A stretch of DNA of 64,000 bases from Paracoccus seriniphilus (GTDB lineage Bacteria; Pseudomonadota; Alphaproteobacteria; Rhodobacterales; Rhodobacteraceae). Positions within the stretch are counted from its first letter, which is position 1. Each line of letters opens with the position of its first letter. Below are positions 48,310 through 57,047 of this stretch, one piece after another. A program made the translations under genes and the position numbers. The stretch lies in contig NZ_CP067130.1 of NCBI RefSeq assembly GCF_028553745.1, forward strand, positions 310,001 to 374,000, in the 5' to 3' direction. Below the pieces are notes generated by a model. That model saw nothing but the letters and a program-made list of their open reading frames with translations, was not told where the DNA came from and made no database searches.

Positions 48310-49260
48310 ATGATGTTCGCATTCAAACTTCTTGCCGTTTCCGTGGCCTGTGTCGCGCCTGCCGCGCTGCATGCGCAGGACTGGACCCCGCCGGGACCGA
48401 TCAAGCTGATGATCGGCTTTTCGGCTGGCGGCGGTGCCGACAGTCAGGCGCGACTGGTGGCCCAGGCCATCGAAGAAAAATACGGCTGGACGATCCTTCC
48501 CGAACAGGTGCTGGGCAACAGCGGAATGACGCTGACCAAGGAACTGGCATCCCAGCCCAATGACGGGACGGCGATCGGCATGATCGTCACCGAAACGCTG
48601 ACCTACAGTCCGCTGGCCATGGGCGAGCCCTCGCTTGCGGCAGATCATTTCACGCCTCTGGCGACCACGGGCGCCTTTCAGACCGGTCTGGTCGCCATGA
48701 AGGACGGAAAGTTCGACTCATGGGAAAAGGTCACCGAGGCCGCCGCCGCCGGAGAGCCGATCCGCTTCGGCGTCGCGACGGAACGTTGGGCGGATGTCGC
48801 CTATCTGCTGGGCAAGAACAACGGCATTGACTTCAATCTGGTTCAGGTTGCAGGCGGTGCCGACATCATGAGCGGTCTGCGCGGACATGACATCGATATC
48901 GGATGGGTTGCGGGCAATCAGGTCAAACCCGTGATACAGGGTGAAATGGTCGATATCGCGAATGCCTCGGGTCATGTAATGGCGCAATCGCCCGATGCGC
49001 CTGAAATCACTGATCTGGGCAGCAAATACGACCTTGACGGATATTTCATGTTCGTCGCCCCGCCCGATCTGGACCCGGCGGCGCGCAAGGCGCTTGGTAA
49101 TGCCATTGCCGATGTCATGACAGATCCTTCCACTCAGGCCCATGCGCTGGCGGTCAAGAGCTTTGGCGGCCCCGATGTCATCACCGGCAGCGAGTTGGAA
49201 GCCGTATTGGCCCGGCTTTACGAAGAGGCCGAGGCCCTGCTGACGGATGCTTCGAACTGA
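48310..49260 (+). CDS. tctC: Tripartite tricarboxylate transporter substrate-binding protein
   Basis: A 316-residue periplasmic protein of the TctC/Bug family: signal peptide (FAFKLLAVSVACVAPAAL, then HAQDW), GPIKLMIGFSAGGGADSQAR at the ligand-binding start, VVTE-type loop IGMIVTETLTYSPLAMG. The family binds carboxylates (citrate, other di- and tricarboxylates, aromatic acids). GGGAGGA precedes the tandem ATGs at 48310 and 48313. Confidence 0.9.
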   Translation: MMFAFKLLAVSVACVAPAALHAQDWTPPGPIKLMIGFSAGGGADSQARLVAQAIEEKYGWTILPEQVLGNSGMTLTKELASQPNDGTAIGMIVTETLTYSPLAMGEPSLAADHFTPLATTGAFQTGLVAMKDGKFDSWEKVTEAAAAGEPIRFGVATERWADVAYLLGKNNGIDFNLVQVAGGADIMSGLRGHDIDIGWVAGNQVKPVIQGEMVDIANASGHVMAQSPDAPEITDLGSKYDLDGYFMFVAPPDLDPAARKALGNAIADVMTDPSTQAHALAVKSFGGPDVITGSELEAVLARLYEEAEALLTDASN

Positions 49261-49289
49261 TCACTTAGCTTTGCCGCAGGAGAGTTAAG

Positions 49290-49847
49290 TTGAAACCCAT
49301 CAAAGCACATGTCGTCCTTGGGCTGGGCGCAGTGATACTGGCGGCGCTGGCGATTTCACTGTGGCTGCCCAATGACAGCGCCACCGGGCTGATGGTCCGG
49401 CTGCGCGGCCGCACGCAGATCGGGGATGCCCTGGCCCCGACGGCAGCCTTCGTCATCATGGCAGTATCGGGCCTCATGCTGCTGTTCGAACGTAGCGACC
49501 AGACCCTTGAGGGCATGGGCCGCAGCACAGGCTTTCTTGCGGTGCTGGTGATCCTCTTCGCGGTCTCGCTGCTGCTGATGCGCTGGACGGGACCACTGGC
49601 GGTGACGATTGCCGGCTTTCTCGGCGATGTCGGCCACAGCTATCGTGAATTGCGCGCAACCTTCCCATGGAAACACCTGGGGTTCGCAACGGGCGGGACG
49701 TTCATGGTAGCCTCGTTGATTTCGCTGGTCGAGGGACGGTTCACGGCAAAGGCTGTTCTGGTCGGCGCGCTGACCGTTCTGGGCCTGATCCTTGTCTTCG
49801 ACCTGCCTTTCTCGGACCTGCTTCTTCCCCCGAATGGTGATGTATGA
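49290..49847 (+). CDS. tctB: Tripartite tricarboxylate transporter small membrane subunit
   Basis: A 185-residue protein with four predicted membrane helices (HVVLGLGAVILAALAISLWL, FLAVLVILFAVSLLLM and two C-terminal ones), typical of TctB in size and position. It overlaps tctA by 4 bases. The 29-base spacer after tctC contains AGGAGAG. Confidence 0.88.
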   Translation: MKPIKAHVVLGLGAVILAALAISLWLPNDSATGLMVRLRGRTQIGDALAPTAAFVIMAVSGLMLLFERSDQTLEGMGRSTGFLAVLVILFAVSLLLMRWTGPLAVTIAGFLGDVGHSYRELRATFPWKHLGFATGGTFMVASLISLVEGRFTAKAVLVGALTVLGLILVFDLPFSDLLLPPNGDV

Positions 49848-51427
49848 CCGATATCCTCCAATATGTTTGGCTTGGCATACTGGCCGTTTTCACCGGAACA
49901 CCGCTGTTTACCGTCATGGGCATGGGCATTCCTGCCGCGCCGGTGATGGTCGCCGCCGGGCTGTTCACGGGGATCGCGGTCGGCGCGACGCCGGGGCTGG
50001 CAGGACCGATGGCCATGGCGATTTCGCTGCCGATCCTTTTGTCCTTCTTTGGCTTCACCCCGGACGCCCTGCTGCCGGTCTTTGGCTTTCTGATCGGCAT
50101 CATGAAGGGTTCGACCGTCGGCGGGGCGGTTCCGGCGATCCTGTTCAACATGCCCGGAACGCCGGATTCGCTGATGACCACCTTTGACGGCCATCCGATG
50201 GCGCGGGCAGGACAGCCACGCCGCGCCCTGCGTATCGCCCAGTTGTCCTCGGTGTCGGGCGATACGTTTTCGGACATCGTGCTGTTTGTCTGCGCGCCCT
50301 TTCTGGCCGTCGTGGTCGAGGCCTACCTGGACCTTCCCGAAAAGGCCGCGCTGCTGATCCTGTCGATCTCTTTCATTGCGGCGGTGATCGGCGGCTCGGT
50401 CGGCAAGGGGTTGCTGTCGGTCAGCCTTGGGCTGATCGCCGCCTTCGTCGGCACCGGACAGGCGCTGTCGCCCCGGATGACATTCGGCATTGACGAGCTG
50501 TCGCGGGGATTTTCCGTCGTGGGTGCAATTCTCGGCGTTCTCATCATCGGAGAGACCCTGACCTCGCTTGAGGATCTGTGGATCCACAGAAAGAAGGCCC
50601 GGATCGATGAGAGCCTGCCGGATTCTGTCGTGGACGGGCTGGAAAAGGGCGACGTGAGGCGCATCCTGCCCCATGTCCTGCGCTCTTCGGTCGTGGGTTC
50701 GGTCATTGGCGCCTTGCCGGGCGTGGGCTCCGCCCTTGCGGCAACCCTGGGCTATACGATCGGCAAGAATTACCATGCGAAACGCATGAAGCCGGGGGAT
50801 GCCGTCTTCGGAGCGGGCGCCCCCGAGGGCATTGCCGCGACCGAGGCCGCCAATTCAGCCGTATCAGGTGCCAATCTGATCCCGGTGCTTTCCCTTGGCA
50901 TTCCGGGCAATGCCGCCGCGGTCTTTCTGATCCTTGCCGCAGACAGCATTGGCGGTTTCAATCCGGGACCGCAGGTCTTCCGCTTTGACACGGCCCAGAT
51001 CAACCCCGAGCTGGTGATCGCTTTCGGCATCTTCACCCTGATGTCCATCGGCAATATCCTGAACTGGGTCATTGGCGGCAGGTTCATGCGCGCTATGGGA
51101 ATACTGGCCAGAATACCCTTGCAGTATCTCTTGCCGGTCGTGCTGCTTGTCACCATGACGGCGATCTATGTGCAGGATACCAGTCTGTTCGCGCTCTGGG
51201 TCGCCTTTGCCTTCGGGATCGTCGGCTATGTGTTCCGACGCTGCAATATTCCCGTCCTGCCCTTCGTCATCGCGCTTGTTCTGGCCAGCCCTCTTGAACA
51301 AACCGCGCGCGAGGCCTTTGCCGCCACCGGTGGAGATCCGTTCTTCCTGTTCAACAGCCCGACCTCGACGATATTCATCCTGGCCGCCGTGGCCTCGGTC
51401 ATCTTCTTCGCGCGGGCGGCGAAATGA
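49844..51427 (+). CDS. tctA: Tripartite tricarboxylate transporter large membrane subunit
   Basis: A 527-residue polytopic protein with about 11-12 helices. TctA motifs include GATPGLAGPMAMAISLPILL near the N-terminus, GSTVGGAVPAILFNMPGTPD, and GAGAPEGIAATEAANSAVSG in the middle. It forms the sodium- or proton-coupled channel of the TTT system. The carboxylate taken up is presumably the sulfate ester handled by the divergent sulfatase operon (inference). Confidence 0.92.
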   Translation: MTDILQYVWLGILAVFTGTPLFTVMGMGIPAAPVMVAAGLFTGIAVGATPGLAGPMAMAISLPILLSFFGFTPDALLPVFGFLIGIMKGSTVGGAVPAILFNMPGTPDSLMTTFDGHPMARAGQPRRALRIAQLSSVSGDTFSDIVLFVCAPFLAVVVEAYLDLPEKAALLILSISFIAAVIGGSVGKGLLSVSLGLIAAFVGTGQALSPRMTFGIDELSRGFSVVGAILGVLIIGETLTSLEDLWIHRKKARIDESLPDSVVDGLEKGDVRRILPHVLRSSVVGSVIGALPGVGSALAATLGYTIGKNYHAKRMKPGDAVFGAGAPEGIAATEAANSAVSGANLIPVLSLGIPGNAAAVFLILAADSIGGFNPGPQVFRFDTAQINPELVIAFGIFTLMSIGNILNWVIGGRFMRAMGILARIPLQYLLPVVLLVTMTAIYVQDTSLFALWVAFAFGIVGYVFRRCNIPVLPFVIALVLASPLEQTAREAFAATGGDPFFLFNSPTSTIFILAAVASVIFFARAAK

Positions 51428-51542
51428 TCAGGGAACCGCAATCCGTCGGTATCCGGTGACGGCGTCACCCTGCGGGCGCAAATGCCCACCGCGTCAAGCG
51501 TTGCCGGAACATGCCCGGTTGTCTGGTGGTCGACAGTGTTTT

Positions 51543-51569
51543 CAGGGCGGGCCATTCTGCTCCGCCCTG
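51543..51569. terminator. Hairpin between tctA and the epimerase remnant
   Basis: CAGGGCGG and CCGCCCTG form a perfect 8-bp stem with an 11-base loop. It lies between two convergent units. There is no proper U-run on either side, so termination is only possible, not certain. Confidence 0.4.
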
Positions 51570-51582
51570 CTTATGTCCGGCG

Positions 51583-52422
51583 CTACTTCTTTCCGGTATC
51601 GTCGGCTTTCAGGTTCAGCTTTGCCAGGCCGCTGTTGCCAAGGGGAACCGCCGCGAAAGGCCCGCCATGGTGCAGATTGCCGGGATCATTCAGGTCAAGC
51701 GGTCCTGCCTCGGCAAAGATTTCCTTGGCGAATTCTTCGGCGTTATCCTTGGGGCGATAGCCCAGATGGCTTGCCTTGGCGTTGTCGACCGGCGCCCGAT
51801 CGTTGTTCGAAACGCCATAGACCACGGAAAACCCGGTAACCGGCGTATCGATCGCGCGGGTCACAAGCTGGATCAGGTCATCATAGCTGAGCCATGTACC
51901 CACTGCCCGCGGGTTCGACACCTGCGCACAGGACAGGATCCGCATGCAGACCGATTCCAGCCCGCGCTTGTCCCAATAGAGGCTGGCCAGATCTTCGGCA
52001 AAGCATTTGGCCAGCCCATAGAAGGTGTCCGGCCTGTGGGGCGCATCGATGCCGATGAAGTCGGTCTTCTTGTGCATGCCGACCGCATGGATCGACGAGG
52101 CATAGACGACCCGGCGCAGCCCGTTGCGATAAGCCGCCTCCCAGATGTTGTAGGCACCGATGAAATTCGGACCCAAAAGCGTTTCAAAAGGTGCCTCATC
52201 TCCGATGGCGCCGAAATGAACCACCATATCCGCGCCGGCGAGCAGATCCACCATGGCATCCAGATCCTGAAGATCCGCCTACACATAGCGTTCGCCGGGA
52301 TAGGTCTTGCCGATGTCCCCGGCCAAATCCGTCGACACAAGCTCGTCACACAGCTTGGTCAATGGCTCGCGCAGGTAGGATCCAAGGCGGCCCGCGGCGC
52401 CCGTCAAAACAAGTTTCTTCAT
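51583..52422 (-). pseudogene. NAD-dependent epimerase/dehydratase (uronate-dehydrogenase-like) with in-frame amber codon
   Basis: The full frame is 279 codons: start MKKLVLTGAAGRLGSYLREP (Rossmann GxxGxxG) and active-site YxxxK as YGLAKCFAEDLASLYW. Codon 48 is TAG (complement of 52279-52281), within ERYV-stop-ADLQDLDAM; a CAG glutamine or similar is expected, so a single C-to-T change explains it. The product downstream of the stop could restart at an ATG (52254) but would lack the NAD-binding motif. The family includes uronate dehydrogenases and sugar epimerases. It is the last gene of a decaying operon and overlaps the aminotransferase by 4 bases. Confidence 0.85.
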
Positions 52423-53348
52423 TCCTGGTCTCCTGTTTCTTCGGTCCGCACAAGCTGGGCAACCGCCGCCTCGATCCGGTCCATTGCCGTGGCCAGAACC
52501 GCTTCGGATGCGGCTGTGGAAATGCGGAAAAACGGTGACAGCTCATAGGCGCTGCCGGGTACGGCGGCGATGCCCCCGGCCTTCAGCAGCCATGCCGTCA
52601 CATCTGCGTCACTCTCGATGCGCCTGCCATCCGGCGTGCTTGCACCGATCAACCCGGCGCAGCCGATAAAGGCATAAAAGGCGCCGCCGGGCGGATCCAG
52701 CGTCAGGCCGGGAATATCCGCGACCCTGGCCACGACCAGATCACGACGCGCCTCGAACGCCTTGCAGAATCGGCGCACCTCATCCTGAGGACCTTCCAGC
52801 GCAGCCGCAGCAGCCGCCTGAGCAATCGCGCAGGCCCCCGAGCTGATCTGGCTTTGCACCTTGGTCATCGCGGCCTCGAGCCGCGCGGCTGTCAGGCGAA
52901 AGCCATCCGCCGCCGGACAGGGCACCGCCACCGGCACGCCACCAAGGATCAGGACGATATCCTTGTACTGCCCGAAATAAGGCGCAGGCAGGATTACCTC
53001 GTCCCCCGGCTCCAGAGTGGCCATAATCGCATTGAAAATGACCTGCTTGGCACCGTTGGAGACAATGACCTGATCGGGCGTATAGGTCAGCGCGTTCTCA
53101 TGCGCGAATTTGGCGATGATCGCGGCCTTCAGGCGCGCGGTCCCATCCGTCGGAGGGTATCGCGTCTCTCCTGCCCTGGCAGCGGCATGGGCGGCCTCGA
53201 TGATATGCTCCGGCGTGTCGAAATCAGGTTCGCCCAGACCCAGATCGATCACGTCCTCGCCGCGCGCTCTGGCTGCCCTGGCCGCCTGACTGATCCATGC
53301 CGAGGCCGAAGGCTTGACCGCGGCCAGCCGTGTTGCTGCATGGGTCAT
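52419..53348 (-). pseudogene. Class I aminotransferase with internal in-frame deletion
   Basis: A 309-residue frame; class I (aspartate-type) aminotransferases have about 400. The N-terminal part is normal (DVIDLGLGEPDFDTPEHIIE, VSNGAKQVIFNAIMATLEPG). At about residue 162 the text jumps from RLEAAMT to KVQSQISSGACAIAQAAAAA. In the family these segments are about 90 residues apart, and the missing part holds the NPxNPTG region, the PLP Asp and Tyr, and the Schiff-base lysine (SKxxAMTGWR). The C-terminal part (GGAFYAFIG, GSAYELSPFFRIS) is normal. The product cannot form the PLP aldimine. The frame is kept across the junction (about 52862). Confidence 0.85.
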
Positions 53349-54118
53349 GCCAGCGCCTCTTGCACCTGCGACAGCAACTGGTCAGAGCCCCTGGACAGGA
53401 TCGCCGTATCGGTGCCGCAGGCGACGAAGGTGAAACCCTCGTTCAAAAGCCGGGCGGCAAATGCCGGGTCCAGAACCAATGTTCCGACCGGAACGCCCCT
53501 TTCGATCAAGCGCTTGGCCACGGGCATGATCAGGTCCCAGACCTCGGGTGCCATGGCCTGACCCAATCTGCCCATGTCCGCGGCAATATCGGCGGGGCCG
53601 AAGAAAATCCCCGAAACACCTTCGACATCGGCAATCGCCTCGGCCTGTTCGACCGCGTCGCGGGTTTCGACCTGCAGCAGGACGGCCGTTTCCTCGTGTA
53701 TCCGGGCAGCATAGTCCGTGACGCGGCCGAATTTTGTCGCACGGGTCGACCCCGACACCCCGCGCAGGCCATGGGGCGGATAGCGGGTGGCGGCCACGGC
53801 GCGCCGTGCCTCTTCGACCGACTGGATCATTGGAAACAACAGGCCGGGTGCGCCAAGATCCAGCAGACGTTTGACCGCCACCGCATCATTCCATTCGACC
53901 CGCACGATCGGCACCGTCGAATAGCTCGAGAACGCCTGCAACTGGCCCAGAACGCTGAAATAGTCGTTCGGGCTGTGCTCCATGTCGATCAGCGCCCAGT
54001 CATATCCGGCCGGCGCGACCACCTCGGCGGCAAAGTTGTTGGCAAGGCTGATCCACAGGCCAATCTGCTTGTCGCCTTTGCGCAACGCCCTGACGAAACC
54101 GTTTTCTGCCAGCAGCAT
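53345..54118 (-). CDS. HpcH/HpaI-family aldolase
   Basis: A 257-residue class II aldolase. Family motifs are IGLWISLANNFAAEVVAPAG, DWALIDMEHSPNDY (catalytic region), VRVEWND, LLFPMIQSVEEARRAVAATR-type, and GIFFGPADIAADMG. Members cleave 2-keto-4-hydroxy or 2-keto-3-deoxy acids to pyruvate and an aldehyde. It overlaps both neighbours in a compact operon and appears intact. The substrate is unknown. Confidence 0.87.
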   Translation of the reverse strand: MLLAENGFVRALRKGDKQIGLWISLANNFAAEVVAPAGYDWALIDMEHSPNDYFSVLGQLQAFSSYSTVPIVRVEWNDAVAVKRLLDLGAPGLLFPMIQSVEEARRAVAATRYPPHGLRGVSGSTRATKFGRVTDYAARIHEETAVLLQVETRDAVEQAEAIADVEGVSGIFFGPADIAADMGRLGQAMAPEVWDLIMPVAKRLIERGVPVGTLVLDPAFAARLLNEGFTFVACGTDTAILSRGSDQLLSQVQEALA

Positions 54119-55335
54119 CAGATCACGGCCTTCTCGATGATGGGCCGGTTTGCCGGAATGCGGTCATAGGCAAAGGGCGACAGGTCAAGCGAGCGATATT
54201 CGCCATAGGTCAACCATTCCGCCACACCGCGCCCCATGGCCGGGGATTGCTGCAGCCCGTGTCCCGAAAAACCGTTCAGGAAAACAAAGTTCGGCAGTTC
54301 GGGATGCGGGCCAAGGATCGCGTTGTGATCAAAGGTGTTATAGGCGTAATGCCCTGCCCATTCCGATTGCACCTTGACCGCTTCGAACTGGGGAATGCGC
54401 GTGGCCAGAATGGGCCAGACGTGGTTTTCCCAAAGCGAAAAGTCCATGGCATAGTCATCGTAATCCACCGCCGGATCGATGTCGGAATGCCCCCCGCATT
54501 GATATGTGCCACCACCGTTTTCGCGCACATGCACGCCCGAAGGATCAATGGTCAGCGGCAGATCACGATCCAGCGGCTTGTCGGCCTTGAAGATCCAAGG
54601 ATAGCGTTTGCGCGGTTCGACCGGAACATCGATTCCCGCCATGCGCGCCGTAGCCGCGGCACGCGGCCCCGAGGCATTGACCAACTGCCCGCAGGTGATG
54701 ACCTCGCCAGATTTCAGCGTCACGCTTTCGACACGGTCGCCTGCGGCATTGCGGTTGATGCCGACGACCTCGTTCTGGACGTATTCAACCCCGCGCTCGC
54801 GCGACTGGCGACGCCACCAGTCAAAGACCGCGCCACCGTCCCAATAACCCTCGTCCACAAGATTGATCGAGCCAAGCACGATGTCATCGACATTGTAGAA
54901 GGGATAGGCGGCCGCGATCTCGGCTGCGGTCATCAGTTGGGTCGCCGCACCGGCGGCCAGCTGAACCTTCTGGCTGGCGCGCAGGACATCGGCAAAGCCT
55001 TCATTGTCGGCAAGATACATATAGCCGAAGGAACGGATCGACAGTTCGGGCACCCGTTCATCGCCCCCCATGTAGCTGCGGATATTCTTGACGAAATCCG
55101 CGGCAAACTGGCTGATCCTGACGTTCAGTTCGGTCGAGAATTGCTGCCGCATGCAGCTGTTGGTATGCGCCGTCGAGCAGTTTTCATATGAAGGATCGCG
55201 TTCGACCACCAGCACGCGGCCATCGAAATCCTTGTTGTCGCTGAGGAACCATGCCGCCGAAGCGCCCATGATCGCTCCGCCGACGATGATGACATCATAG
55301 GATGTCCGCTCGGGCGCCATTGTCTTCAGGTCCAT
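54118..55335 (-). CDS. FAD-dependent oxidoreductase, DAO family
   Basis: A 405-residue flavoprotein of the D-amino-acid-oxidase/sarcosine-oxidase group. FAD motif: DVIIVGGAIMGASAAWFLSD; further marks are CMRQQFSTELNVRISQFAAD and the C-terminal NFVFLNGFSGHGLQQSPAMG. Such enzymes oxidise N-methyl or secondary amino acids. It starts where hyuB stops and ends where the aldolase starts. The context of HyuAB and a betaine-type transporter suggests a methylated or cyclic amide substrate (inference). Confidence 0.87.
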   Translation of the reverse strand: MDLKTMAPERTSYDVIIVGGAIMGASAAWFLSDNKDFDGRVLVVERDPSYENCSTAHTNSCMRQQFSTELNVRISQFAADFVKNIRSYMGGDERVPELSIRSFGYMYLADNEGFADVLRASQKVQLAAGAATQLMTAAEIAAAYPFYNVDDIVLGSINLVDEGYWDGGAVFDWWRRQSRERGVEYVQNEVVGINRNAAGDRVESVTLKSGEVITCGQLVNASGPRAAATARMAGIDVPVEPRKRYPWIFKADKPLDRDLPLTIDPSGVHVRENGGGTYQCGGHSDIDPAVDYDDYAMDFSLWENHVWPILATRIPQFEAVKVQSEWAGHYAYNTFDHNAILGPHPELPNFVFLNGFSGHGLQQSPAMGRGVAEWLTYGEYRSLDLSPFAYDRIPANRPIIEKAVI

Positions 55336-57044
55336 TATACGTCCTCCCCGTTCTGGATCGCCGCTTCGACGGCGTTGATGTCGTCTGCCGACAACCCATA
55401 GATCTGTCGTGCGGTTTCAGCGGAAATATATCCGCGGGCAAGGTCGCGACGCACCGCAGCCTTGTCGCGCAGGGCCGGATCGCCGTAGCCGGCCCCGCCC
55501 GGGAAAGCCATGACCACGCGGCGACCATGCGGGACGAACTGCTTGCCCTTGACGCGCATCGGCGTGCCGTCGTCCTGGGCGATTGTCGTCGGGGCGCCAT
55601 CCATTCCGCCACGGCTGCCCCGCGCCGGATGTTCACTGCGATCGAACATGGCCTGAATGTCGAATTCATGCCCTTCCATGGCGCCGACCTCCATGAACTG
55701 TCCCAGACCGCCGCGTGTCTTGCCGGCACCGCCTGAATCGGGGCGCAATTCCTTGCGCCAGATGATCACCGGACCGGCATGTTCGGTGGCCTCGATGGGC
55801 ATGGTCATCACGCCCGAGGGGAATGCCGTCGCGTTCAACCCGTCAAACTGGGGCCGCGCACCTGAACCACCCGAATTGAAGGTCAGCACCTCGGAACGGC
55901 GCGCATGGGCCGGGGCCGGCGCATCGGTCCGGGGCCGCAGCGAGACCTGGAAATTGCACAGGCAGCCTGCCCCCTCGGCCGGCACAAGTCCGGGAACGAT
56001 CTTGTCAAAGGCATTGTAAACCGTGTCCGGTACGAAATGCCCGACGATATGACGCAATGCGACGGGTGCCGGATGCAATGCATTCACGATGGTATTTTCG
56101 GGCGCCTCTATCTCGAAGGGCAGCAGCGAGGCGTGGTTGTTCGGAATTTCCGGCGCAATGGCGACCTTGAGCGCATAGCAGGCATAGGCCTTGGCATAGA
56201 CCAGCGGGCAGTTGATGCCTTTCTTGTCCAGCCCGGATGACCCCGTGAAGTCCGAGACGATGCGGTCTTCGTGCACCGTGACCTTGACCTTCAGCGTGAT
56301 CGGCACATCGAACCCGTCCACGGTCATTTCGCCGGTGGCCGATTCTTGCGGCAGCGCCGCGATACGTTCCAGGGTCGCCCGGCGGGAATTGTCCAGAATG
56401 AACCGCGCAATCCCGTCCAGATCGTCCAGCTGGAATTCCTGCATCATCTCGATCAGGCGACGGTGGCCGATCTCGTTGCAGGTGGCCAGGGCATACATGT
56501 CCCCGATCAGCTGGTCGGGTTCGCGCACATTGCCCCGCACGATACGCACCAGGGTTTCATCCACCTCGCCGCGTTCTGCGAATTTCATGATCGGCAGATA
56601 CAGACCCTCTTCATAGACGCTTGCGGCATCGGCACCAAAGCCGCGACCGCCGATATCGACGATATGCGCGGTACAGGCAAAGAATCCGACCAGCGCGCCG
56701 TTATGGAACGAGGGGCTGACCATGGTGATGTCGTGCAGATGGCCGGTCCCTTCCCAGGGATCATTGGTGATATAGACATCACCCTCGAACATGTTGTCGC
56801 GGCCGATCCGGCGGATGAAATGGGCCACCGCATCAGCCATGGCGTTCACATGTCCGGGCGTGCCGGTGACGGCCTGCGCCAGCATCCGGCCATGCATGTC
56901 ATAGACACCCGCGGAAAGATCGCCCGCCTCGCGGACCGAGGTCGAAAATGCCGTGCGGACCAGCGCCTGCGCCTGTTCCTCGACAACCGAGATCAGCCGA
57001 TTCCACATCACCTGATAAGAGACTTTCGAATGTTCCTTGGCCAT
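55335..57044 (-). CDS. hyuB: Hydantoinase B / oxoprolinase beta-type subunit
   Basis: A 569-residue protein of normal length for HyuB. Recognisable parts are NRLISVVEEQAQALVRTAFS, DVYITNDPWEGTGHLHDITM, FACTAHIVDIGGRGFG and the C-terminal GGAGYGDPALRDKAAVRRDL. With HyuA it hydrolyses cyclic amides such as N-methylhydantoin or 5-oxoproline using ATP, or carboxylates ketones in related systems. Intact here, but its partner is truncated. Confidence 0.9.
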   Translation of the reverse strand: MAKEHSKVSYQVMWNRLISVVEEQAQALVRTAFSTSVREAGDLSAGVYDMHGRMLAQAVTGTPGHVNAMADAVAHFIRRIGRDNMFEGDVYITNDPWEGTGHLHDITMVSPSFHNGALVGFFACTAHIVDIGGRGFGADAASVYEEGLYLPIMKFAERGEVDETLVRIVRGNVREPDQLIGDMYALATCNEIGHRRLIEMMQEFQLDDLDGIARFILDNSRRATLERIAALPQESATGEMTVDGFDVPITLKVKVTVHEDRIVSDFTGSSGLDKKGINCPLVYAKAYACYALKVAIAPEIPNNHASLLPFEIEAPENTIVNALHPAPVALRHIVGHFVPDTVYNAFDKIVPGLVPAEGAGCLCNFQVSLRPRTDAPAPAHARRSEVLTFNSGGSGARPQFDGLNATAFPSGVMTMPIEATEHAGPVIIWRKELRPDSGGAGKTRGGLGQFMEVGAMEGHEFDIQAMFDRSEHPARGSRGGMDGAPTTIAQDDGTPMRVKGKQFVPHGRRVVMAFPGGAGYGDPALRDKAAVRRDLARGYISAETARQIYGLSADDINAVEAAIQNGEDV

Positions 57045-57047
57045 GGT

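Noticed and set aside
51876..52349. Minus-strand frame overlapping the epimerase in another phase
   Set aside because: It has Arg/Ser/Trp-rich shadow composition, and the epimerase text is in the neighbouring frame; it does not reflect a frameshift because the epimerase frame is continuous apart from the TAG.
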